A stretch of DNA of 13,606 bases. It comes from Christiangramia sp. GTDB taxonomy: Bacteria; Bacteroidota; Bacteroidia; Flavobacteriales; Flavobacteriaceae. The stretch is from assembly GCA_024635735.1 (NCBI GenBank), contig JAGXII010000055.1, forward strand, positions 1-13,606. The letters run 5' to 3'. Positions 8,152 to 13,606 of the stretch are shown in pieces. A program made the translations under genes and the position numbers. Position 1 is the stretch's first letter, and every line of letters begins with the position of its first letter. The notes beneath the pieces are model-generated. The model saw only the letters and a list, made by a program, of their open reading frames with translations, ran no database searches and was not told the DNA's origin.

Positions 8152-9108
8152 CTAGGACATGACCAGGTACGTGACGTAAATTATGTACAATATCAGAAAA
8201 AGGAAACCCTCCCATCGTTCCACTTTTCTTCCTCTTCCGGTAAAAACAAAAATAAAAAGCAGTAAGCTGGCAGCAATATTTACAAAAATATCTATGAAAG
8301 AACTTTCCTGGAGTAGTACAGGCGTGATGGTAGTTGAAACTCCCAAAATAAAAAAGATATTGAAGATATTAGATCCTACTACGTTCCCAAGTGCAATATC
8401 CACGTTCTTTTTTCTTACTGCGACAATCGAGGTAGCAAGCTCCGGTAATGAAGTCCCTACAGAGATTACGGTAAGACCTATAACTCTTTCAGATAAACCA
8501 ATTACCTGAGCAATGGCCACAGCACTGTCTACGATGAGTCTTCCGCCCAGTATAAGTCCCACAAGTCCCAAAACAATAAAAAGCACAGACTTTCCCCTGG
8601 AGTAATCTTTTATTTCCATTTTTTCTTCGGTTCCCCCAGTTTTTGCAACCATCAGATTATAGACGAGGAAAATGGAAAAGAATAGGAGCAGCACGATTCC
8701 CTCAGACCTTGAGACGAGGTTGATTGGGGAATTATTCAACCAGACGTCTGCACCCACTACGAGTACGCAAAGGGCGGCAAGCAAACTCAGCGGAATTTCC
8801 AGCCAGGTTGTACTGGATTTTACGGTGAGGGGATAGATGATTGCCGAAATTCCCAGAATTCCCAGAATATTAAAAATATTACTTCCCAATACATTTCCCA
8901 TTACTACTGCTGTACTTCCGGTCACTGCCGCCATTAGATTCACTACAAGTTCGGGTGCAGAGGTGCCAAAAGCAACAATGGTAAGACCGATAACAATATT
9001 TGGAATTCCCAATTTAACAGCAATGCTGGAGGCAGCGTCAACAAGTTTATTTGCACCAAAAATGAGTGCAGCAAATCCTGCCAGTAATAATAAAATATTT
9101 ATGACCAT
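8152..9108 (-). CDS. Calcium/sodium antiporter, CaCA family (YrbG-like)
   Basis: This 318-residue inner-membrane protein should exchange Ca2+ for Na+ (or H+). It has the two inverted alpha repeats of the family. The first is GLTIVAFGTSAPEL (41-54) with GNVLGSNIFN (71-80); the second is GLTVISVGTSLPEL (211-224) with GNVVGSNIFN (241-250). The ion-binding acidic residues Glu53 and Glu223 are present. About ten hydrophobic segments are visible, with one charged cytoplasmic loop (about 155-172) between the halves, as expected for bacterial members. The reading frame can start at TTG 9159, but ATG 9108 gives the usual family N-terminus (a hydrophobic MVINILLLLAGF start), so I chose it. TATATTTA about 20 bases upstream is a near-match to a -7 box. 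It is a single-gene unit, convergent with cysI. The family is secure; ion specificity is inferred. Confidence 0.92.
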   Translation of the reverse strand: MVINILLLLAGFAALIFGANKLVDAASSIAVKLGIPNIVIGLTIVAFGTSAPELVVNLMAAVTGSTAVVMGNVLGSNIFNILGILGISAIIYPLTVKSSTTWLEIPLSLLAALCVLVVGADVWLNNSPINLVSRSEGIVLLLFFSIFLVYNLMVAKTGGTEEKMEIKDYSRGKSVLFIVLGLVGLILGGRLIVDSAVAIAQVIGLSERVIGLTVISVGTSLPELATSIVAVRKKNVDIALGNVVGSNIFNIFFILGVSTTITPVLLQESSFIDIFVNIAASLLLFIFVFTGRGRKVERWEGFLFLILYIIYVTYLVMS

Positions 9109-9552
9109 TATTAGTAGAATAAGAAATAAATATACAATTCCCTGATCATTTATCTTCAAGAGAAAGAGCCGATTAAAAAAGAGTGCAAAATGGCTTAAAC
9201 AAATGCATTTGAGGTGGTTTTTGCAATGCTGTTGACGGTTATCCTGAAATAAAAGTAGAGCAACATATATCGTAGACTCTTACTTTGTGTTAATCGTAAT
9301 GGCTTAAGTGTAAAGGTTTATTTAAAAGCTCATAGAAAGGTAAATTTATGTTTTTAGAGCAGCTTTGACCTCCGCCTGACTTATGAACCGGTCAAAAGTA
9401 GTCGTCATAAAGATCCTTTAATCATTCGGTGAAACGTTTTTTATATAATTTATCTATCTTTATGGGGTTATTTACTTCTTGTCTTCTTATTTTTATCCAC
9501 TATACCATAGAGACAAACATAGTCTGGATAAGAATCTATAAATCATATAGTC
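9109..9552. other. Divergent intergenic region with an inverted repeat
   Basis: About 440 bases separate the antiporter and the DUF1961-like gene, which diverge. The clearest element is TTTGACC at 9364-9370 and its exact complement GGTCAAA at 9390-9396, with a 19-base spacer and no T run, so it looks more like an operator than a terminator. No confident promoter or RNA gene is seen. Confidence 0.35.
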
Positions 9553-10337
9553 ATGAGACAAAAGTTTATTATAGTCGTTTTGGTGTTATTGGTACAAACG
9601 CTGACGGCACAAAACGATTTGGAATTGAAGAATAATGAATGGGAGCTGTCTTTTGAAGATTCAGGCACAAATACAAACCTCGACTGGGAGGATAATTGGT
9701 TCCTGGATGGGAATGATTCCAGAATAGAATATACAGATGGAGGTTTACTTTTGAGGCAGGTGACGACATAAATGAACATTCCACTCATGCCGTTCTCTGG
9801 ACTCAAAAGAGCTTTGCCGGGGATGTGAAAATAGAATATGAATTTACACGCCAGGACACCATAGGTAATTCGGTGGCAATCCTTTATATATTAGCAGAAG
9901 GAAGAGACGACTTGCCTTTTCAGAAAGATATTTATAAATGGCGTAACTTAAGAATGGTGCCCTACATGTATATTTACTGGTGGGGAATGAAAACTATACA
10001 TGTGAGTTACGCAACTCTTACCATTGAGGAGGATAACTGGATCAGGGTTAGAAGATATCCTGTTCATCCAGGTTCTAAAACATTCGATCAAACATTAGTG
10101 CCACCATCCATTAGTGGGGAAGATTTATTTAAGACTGACGTTTCCTATCATCTTACATTTACCAAACAAGGAGATACGCTCACCTTTGAAATAGAGGGTG
10201 ATAATAAAACCAGGACATTCAAATGGAAGAATGATGAACTTGGCTCAATATCCAGTGGGCGTATTGGCCTCAGACAAAAACTGACCCGAAGTTCTCTTTA
10301 TAAAAATTTCAAGATCTATACTAAAAGCACCAAATAA
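9553..10337 (+). pseudogene. Secreted DUF1961-like (YesU-type) protein, frameshifted
   Basis: Two frames together make one protein of about 261 residues. The N-terminal part starts at ATG 9553 with a signal peptide (residues 1-19, hydrophobic core ending LTAQ) and runs to a TAA at 9769-9771. The rest continues one frame over, where coding sense extends upstream of the GTG at 9825: GAG GCA GGT GAC GAC ATA at 9753-9770 and on into HAVLWTQKSFAGDVKIEYEF. Loss of one T in the run at 9749-9752 would explain the shift. The reconstructed protein resembles DUF1961/YesU-type concanavalin-like beta-sandwich proteins that I associate with carbohydrate metabolism. Features are IEYEF, the ILYILA strand, RRYP, and the closing GRIGLRQKLTRSSLYKNFKIY. 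No polysaccharide-utilisation genes adjoin it. The frameshift may be genuine or a sequencing error. Confidence 0.72.
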
Positions 10338-10404
10338 TTATTTCAGAAAGACAAGGAAGGCCTATACAAGAAGAAGGAAATGAAAATTCATATACTATTG
10401 TGAT

Positions 10405-10453
10405 AAAAAAAGTGCTCAGGGCTGTTGCTTGATGAAACAATAACCCTGAAGCC
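10405..10453 (-). terminator. Intrinsic terminator of the sigma-YceI-DUF5777 operon
   Basis: Read on the minus strand, GCTTCAGGG pairs with CCCTGAGC (one bulged T), with a further inner TTG/CAA pairing and a loop of about 10 bases. GCAC and then seven T residues follow (complement of A10405-A10411). It begins just after the stop codon of the His-rich lipoprotein gene at 10458. This is the best terminator in the window and it marks the operon end. The plus strand lacks a T run after the hairpin. Confidence 0.8.
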
Positions 10454-10457
10454 TAAC

Positions 10458-10841
10458 TTAAGCGCAAGAAACCCTCACATTATGGGTATGCCCGGCATCA
10501 GATGTTGAAATAGCTGTAATCTGATTGTTGCCTTGTAAGATCTCAAACTGACTTTCTGAAATTATTACCTCATGAATATGCCCATCCCCTTGACTCAGGG
10601 TGTAGGTTTTTTGAGTTCCTGCAGCAACATCTTCCTTAGAAACCGAAAGGCTATGGCCATGATTGGAACTTATTGAGATGGCTGTACCATTCTCCAGGCA
10701 ATTGGGACCATTTGATCCCTGATCATCATCCGTGCTAGGATTTGAATTGTCATCCGAGCTTGAGCAACTCAATAATGTCACAGTGGGTATCCCTATTAAG
10801 ATCCCTGCTGAGGTTTTCCTGATAAAGGTTTTTCTGTCCAT
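10458..10841 (-). CDS. Small lipoprotein with three His-x-His motifs
   Basis: This 127-residue protein is predicted to be an exported lipoprotein. A basic start (MDRKTFIRKT) and hydrophobic stretch end at the lipobox LLSC with Cys26, followed by a Ser/Asp/Asn-rich linker (27-47). The remaining 80 residues carry HGHSLSV (61-67), HIHEVII (88-94) and HTHNVRV (118-124). These are three HxHxhxh strands that look like an internal repeat, plus Cys48 and Cys126 near the domain ends that could form a disulfide. The His pairs suggest binding of a transition metal such as Cu or Zn, but that is inference. I recall similar HGH...HSH domains as hypothetical proteins in other bacteria. The frame could open at TTG 10880, but ATG 10841 gives a proper signal peptide. 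It is the last gene of the operon, 44 bases after the DUF5777 gene, and is followed by the terminator. Confidence 0.8.
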   Translation of the reverse strand: MDRKTFIRKTSAGILIGIPTVTLLSCSSSDDNSNPSTDDDQGSNGPNCLENGTAISISSNHGHSLSVSKEDVAAGTQKTYTLSQGDGHIHEVIISESQFEILQGNNQITAISTSDAGHTHNVRVSCA

Positions 10842-10885
10842 GACTGAAATATTTAAAATTAATAATTGATTTTTATGCAATAATA

Positions 10886-11800
10886 TTAATATCCCTTTTT
10901 ACCCTGGTTGTCTTTAGGACCCAGGTAGAAATTCCTTGAAATAGAAAATCCGAATCGTACTCCCCCGTCTTCCCATGAGCTTTGCGTGTGAGGAATAAAA
11001 TTGTTCTCAGTTATATAGCGGGCATTCTGAAAATTCAGGCTGAAGACATGCCCTCCTGTTTCGATCTCCAATCCAATTCCTAAAGGATTATAGGATTGGG
11101 GACTAAGTTCCCCCGGGCGGTCCAGACCATTTGCTAAAGTATAATCTACAATAAGGGAAAGTCGTTTGGTGAATTTAAAACGCCCACCCATTCCCAGGAC
11201 AAAAAAACTGGCTTTATCATTGACATCTTCAACTTGTAGCGATGGCCTTATCAAATATCCCGGGTTAAGCATTAAGGATAATGAAGGGGAAAATTTTCTG
11301 GCAAGAATCACCTGTAAAAAATGTGAAATTTTATCGCTCTCTTTCGGAAACTCATTGTCAAAGCTTTCTTTTCTCGTAATCCAACTGCTTTGGCCAAAAA
11401 GAGTGACGGAAACAAGCATTTCTTTTTCCAGTTGCTGAATAAGGCGGTATTTTCCCTGGATGTTGTAAGTCTCATTAAATCTACTCCGACCAATTCCCAC
11501 TGAAAGATCATCGCTGATTCCATAATCGAAACCTAAATGAATGTCTGTGGCGTAATCCAGGCCAAACAAGGTGCGGGAACCACCGGAGATATCACCAAAC
11601 CTGTGACCTACCCAAAAAATTAATTCCTGTTTTTTTTGAGTTTCGTTTGTTTGCAGTAAAACCAGTTTCGGACTTTTAAATGTTGCAAACACCGGTTCAT
11701 TACCTGTGCCGGAATCCATACTTTGCATTATGGAATCAATGTCCTGTCCGGATAAACCAGAAAAGGATAAAATCAAACAGAAAGTGAGCAAGATCTTCAT
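10886..11800 (-). CDS. DUF5777-type beta-barrel protein
   Basis: This 304-residue protein has a signal peptide (about residues 1-19, ending GLSGQ). The mature chain alternates short amphipathic strands and turns in the pattern of an outer-membrane beta-barrel. Segments match the DUF5777 family as I know it from Bacteroidota: FATFKSPKLVLLQTNET (38-54), HRFGDISGGSRTLFGLD (66-82), the following LGFDYGISDDLSVGIGRSR, and an aromatic C-terminal strand ending FSISRNFYLGP. Its molecular function is unknown. The family is often found beside YceI genes, as here. The start ATG (11800) lies only three bases after the YceI stop, so the two are almost certainly co-transcribed and perhaps translationally coupled. 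An outer-membrane channel or scaffold for the YceI protein and the His-rich lipoprotein is possible but speculative. Confidence 0.8.
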   Translation of the reverse strand: MKILLTFCLILSFSGLSGQDIDSIMQSMDSGTGNEPVFATFKSPKLVLLQTNETQKKQELIFWVGHRFGDISGGSRTLFGLDYATDIHLGFDYGISDDLSVGIGRSRFNETYNIQGKYRLIQQLEKEMLVSVTLFGQSSWITRKESFDNEFPKESDKISHFLQVILARKFSPSLSLMLNPGYLIRPSLQVEDVNDKASFFVLGMGGRFKFTKRLSLIVDYTLANGLDRPGELSPQSYNPLGIGLEIETGGHVFSLNFQNARYITENNFIPHTQSSWEDGGVRFGFSISRNFYLGPKDNQGKKGY

Positions 11801-11803
11801 TTT

Positions 11804-12355
11804 TTACATTTTAGTGTAATTAGCATTTATCTCTACCCGAACCACTTCAGCAATGTTTCTCCAGAGTATTTTAGGTATTTCTATGTCGTGGTCTTCACAG
11901 GCCACATCAAATATGCTTGTTAGATTGATTTGTTTATTTTGAATATTAACTGTAGCCGGGATTTCCCTGTTTTTTTCAATCCCGTGAATCTCCATAATTC
12001 CTGTAAGCGTTACAGGAAACTCGCCATTTTTTGAAAAATCAATATCTTCCTCAATGTTTCCTTTAAAACTGGCAAAGGGATATTTATGACTTTCCATAAA
12101 ATTTTCATTGAAATGTTCTTGCATCTTTGCTTTGCGAAACTGAAAACTCCTTATGGATACCCGAAATGAAATTTCATTTGTTACAGCACTTAATACTGAG
12201 ATCCCTTTCCTTGAAACCGCGTGTATATCTTCTATTGGTGCTGAGGATAAAAATTCTATTTCGGCCCCGGTAGATTTATATAGCCCCTGAGTCATACCTG
12301 GAAAAGGTACTACCAGCAATATGAAAAACAGCACTATTTTAATTTTCCTACTCAT
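11804..12355 (-). CDS. YceI-family periplasmic protein
   Basis: This 183-residue protein has a signal peptide (about 1-23, ending GMTQ) and a single YceI lipocalin-like barrel. Recognisable segments are AEIEFLSSAPIEDIHAVSRK (31-50), HFNENFMESHKYPFASF (81-97) and the GIMEIHGIEKNR strand (119-130). YceI proteins bind long isoprenoid or amphiphilic molecules in the barrel, so a carrier role in the periplasm is the family-level expectation; the ligand here is unknown. The gene starts 19 bases after the sigma-factor stop codon and ends three bases before the DUF5777 gene, within one tight minus-strand operon. The length is normal and no key segment is missing. Confidence is high for the family and low for a specific role. 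Confidence 0.9.
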   Translation of the reverse strand: MSRKIKIVLFFILLVVPFPGMTQGLYKSTGAEIEFLSSAPIEDIHAVSRKGISVLSAVTNEISFRVSIRSFQFRKAKMQEHFNENFMESHKYPFASFKGNIEEDIDFSKNGEFPVTLTGIMEIHGIEKNREIPATVNIQNKQINLTSIFDVACEDHDIEIPKILWRNIAEVVRVEINANYTKM

Positions 12356-12374
12356 TGCAATTTGCTTAGGATTA

Positions 12375-13091
12375 TTATGATCTTTTGCGAAAATTTTGTT
12401 TCCAGTTATCCAATTTAATATTCATTCTATTTAAGGTTTCCGAGAGTGGTAAATTGGACAGAAATCCTGCTTTATGATCTTCATTTTTATTTTGTTTCAT
12501 ATGTTTTAACACGTTTTCTACTATTCGGTTGCAGTAAATCAAATTGAAATCGAAAATCTCTTCGGGGGAGTACATCTTTTCAATCTCTTTGCGCAACAGA
12601 CCTTTTGCCCGGTTCAACCGAACCTTCACATTGGATTCTGTAATATTTAAGGCTTCAGATGTTTCCCTGGTGCTCATCCCGTTAAGTTCACGTAGGGCAA
12701 AAACCATCCTGTAATCCTCAGAAATACGGACTATGGCAGTTTCCAGAACATGTTTTAATTCATTATTCATGACGGTTTTGTCTGTATTGGAATGGCTGTA
12801 AGTAAACATAGGAGTACCATTAGTTTTTTCCAATACATCGGAGGGGAATTCATTTTTAAAACTGAATTTTTGTTTTCTATGGTAACAATGATTTAGCATT
12901 ATTTTTACCAGCCAGGTTTTTAAAGAGGAGCGCTTCTCAAATTTCGCAAGCCCGGTATACGCACTAATAAAAGCATCTTGCATGAGGTCTTCTGTGTCGG
13001 GTTGATTAAATCCGTAACTTCGCCCTACTTTAAATAAATACGGATTGTACCTGCGAATAATTAATTCATACAATGCCGTTTCGCCACTCAA
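12375..13091 (-). CDS. ECF-type RNA polymerase sigma factor (start uncertain)
   Basis: As written from TTG 13091 the protein has 238 residues. Region 2 is clear, with RRYNPYLFKVGRSYGF (13-28), the core-binding DLMQDAFISAY (35-45) and the -10 recognition segment SSLKTWLVKIMLNHCY (55-70). Region 4 has the helix-turn-helix MSTRETSEALNITESNVKVR (139-158). No separate region 3 is visible, as expected for an ECF factor. The conserved frame clearly continues upstream of 13091 for 25 codons (to 13166, after a TGA at 13169-13167), reading EQLNDLEIVSRILSGE, typical of region 2.1. That stretch has no ATG, GTG or TTG, so the true start is lost, non-standard, or hidden by a base error. After region 4 there is a tail of about 65 residues, longer than many ECF factors. 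It heads the operon and no anti-sigma gene follows. Confidence 0.85.
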   Translation of the reverse strand: MSGETALYELIIRRYNPYLFKVGRSYGFNQPDTEDLMQDAFISAYTGLAKFEKRSSLKTWLVKIMLNHCYHRKQKFSFKNEFPSDVLEKTNGTPMFTYSHSNTDKTVMNNELKHVLETAIVRISEDYRMVFALRELNGMSTRETSEALNITESNVKVRLNRAKGLLRKEIEKMYSPEEIFDFNLIYCNRIVENVLKHMKQNKNEDHKAGFLSNLPLSETLNRMNIKLDNWKQNFRKRS

Positions 13092-13219
13092 GATTCTAGA
13101 TACGATCTCTAAATCATTTAATTGTTCCAGTTGTTGTAGTCTAGTAATTTTTGTAAAATTAAGGTTTCAACCTCTTCACGTCATTACCAGGTATAACAGG
13201 TAGAATGGTGAAGGTTTAA

Positions 13220-13251
13220 TAGGAAGATAGAAAAACTCCCTTACCTTCCTA
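13220..13251. repeat. Inverted repeat upstream of the sigma operon
   Basis: TAGGAAG at 13220-13226 is the exact reverse complement of CTTCCTA at 13245-13251, with an 18-base spacer. It lies about 130 bases upstream of the sigma gene's annotated start, so it could be an operator for that operon. A second small dyad, AGGTT-TC-AACCT, sits at 13162-13173, right where the sigma frame opens. No matching promoter boxes were found, so both roles are guesses. Confidence 0.3.
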
Positions 13252-13365
13252 AGTCATCAATTTTCGGAACCGGTTAAAGACTTCTTTGTTTTTTCCAAAA
13301 AAGGCGATTTTTTTATTACAATGAACTTTCGAAAAAATTCCTTCAGTTTTTTATTCCTTGTTCGG

Positions 13366-13389
13366 AGGCACTCTATATATAGAGTGCCT
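13366..13389. repeat. 24-bp perfect palindrome next to the transposase gene
   Basis: AGGCACTCTATA at 13366-13377 is followed directly by its exact reverse complement TATAGAGTGCCT at 13378-13389, giving a 24-base palindrome with no spacer. It lies 44 bases before the open transposase frame. It may be the left end of the insertion sequence (reading inward from GGCACTC) or its regulatory hairpin; I cannot see the other end of the element to decide. The surrounding 13252-13432 is T- and A-rich without a gene. Confidence 0.6.
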
Positions 13390-13432
13390 GAAGTTATTTA
13401 AAGTTACAGAATTTTATTTTATTTTTTTGTAA

Positions 13433-13606
13433 ATAGTTGAAAATAAAGTTTTTAGATCGTGTGCTAAGAAAGATTTCGATGCCCTCAGATTCACTACTAT
13501 CGCCAATTTATTACTTCCCGAAGTACTCATTACTTATTTTGATTTAACCATGCACGAGATCAAAGAAGAAGAGCTTCACTTTTATTTTACGGAACTAAAC
13601 AAAGTC
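13433..13606 (+). mobile_element. ISAon1-type transposase, N-terminal region (partial, no ordinary start)
   Basis: A frame open from 13433 (after a TAA at 13430-13432) to the window edge encodes ANLLLPEVLITYFDLTMHEI followed by KEEELHFYFTELNKV. This matches the N-terminal region I associate with ISAon1-type transposases of Bacteroidota: a leucine-rich LLPE..YF helix and then an acidic stretch with LHFYF. The catalytic part lies outside the window. The conserved frame has no ATG, GTG or TTG upstream of the conserved region; the only in-frame ATG is internal at 13550. A GTG and an ATG (13478) occur one frame over, so the copy may be frameshifted or use an odd start. It is transcribed away from the sigma operon. 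The identification rests on about 40 residues. Confidence 0.6.

Noticed and set aside
9109..9159. Upstream TTG start for the antiporter
   Set aside because: ATG 9108 matches the usual family N-terminus, and the TTG extension overlaps the likely promoter.
9429..9635. Plus-strand open frame of 68 codons with a hydrophobic N-terminus, starting at GTG
   Set aside because: It overlaps the signal-peptide start of the DUF1961-like gene out of frame and its tail is just a shifted reading of that gene; no family is recognised.
1..13606. CRISPR arrays, tRNA or rRNA genes, riboswitches
   Set aside because: No spaced direct-repeat array, cloverleaf-like segment or conserved riboswitch core was seen by reading; a covariance-model scan would be needed to exclude small RNAs.

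Overview
The window looks like a chromosomal segment of a marine-type Bacteroidota, most likely a Flavobacteriaceae member. The evidence is an AT-rich base composition, absence of clear Shine-Dalgarno sites, promoter-like TAnnTTTG boxes, lipoproteins with short Bacteroidota-style signals, a DUF5777 beta-barrel protein beside YceI, and an ISAon1-type transposase N-terminus. The family assignment is by recognition only; no database search was possible.

Layout. Positions 1-397 hold no intact gene: there is a palindromic hairpin and short open frames that look like leftovers. A lipoprotein beta-carbonic anhydrase follows (398-1153, +), then a hairpin terminator. On the minus strand, 2727-1384 is a membrane-anchored serine hydrolase of the class C beta-lactamase type, broken by one in-frame TAG. 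Next is a sulfur block on the plus strand: a LysR regulator (3009-3902), a 287-base control region, cysJ (4190-5998) and cysI (6117-7817). A gene-free stretch with relic-like sequence (7818-8151) is followed by a minus-strand CaCA-family calcium/sodium antiporter (9108-8152). A secreted DUF1961-like protein (9553-10337, +) is split by a one-base frameshift.

The right third is a compact minus-strand operon read from 13091 down to 10458: ECF-type sigma factor, YceI-family protein, DUF5777 beta-barrel protein, and a small lipoprotein with three His-x-His motifs. It ends in a strong intrinsic terminator. At the right edge a 24-base perfect palindrome precedes the start of an insertion-sequence transposase gene that runs out of the window.

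How the genes fit together. CysJ and CysI make the two subunits of NADPH sulfite reductase (sulfite to sulfide). The LysR protein probably activates them: an ATAAC-N5-GTTAT dyad lies about 60 bases upstream of the predicted cysJ start site, the usual LysR activator position. The sigma-YceI-DUF5777-HxH lipoprotein operon encodes three exported products under a co-transcribed sigma factor with no visible anti-sigma gene. It is the best candidate here for a little-described system, perhaps envelope metal or lipid/quinone handling, but that function is inference. Two neighbouring genes are disrupted, and both the sigma gene and the transposase lack an ordinary start codon for their conserved frame. 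This suggests real gene decay or base-calling errors.
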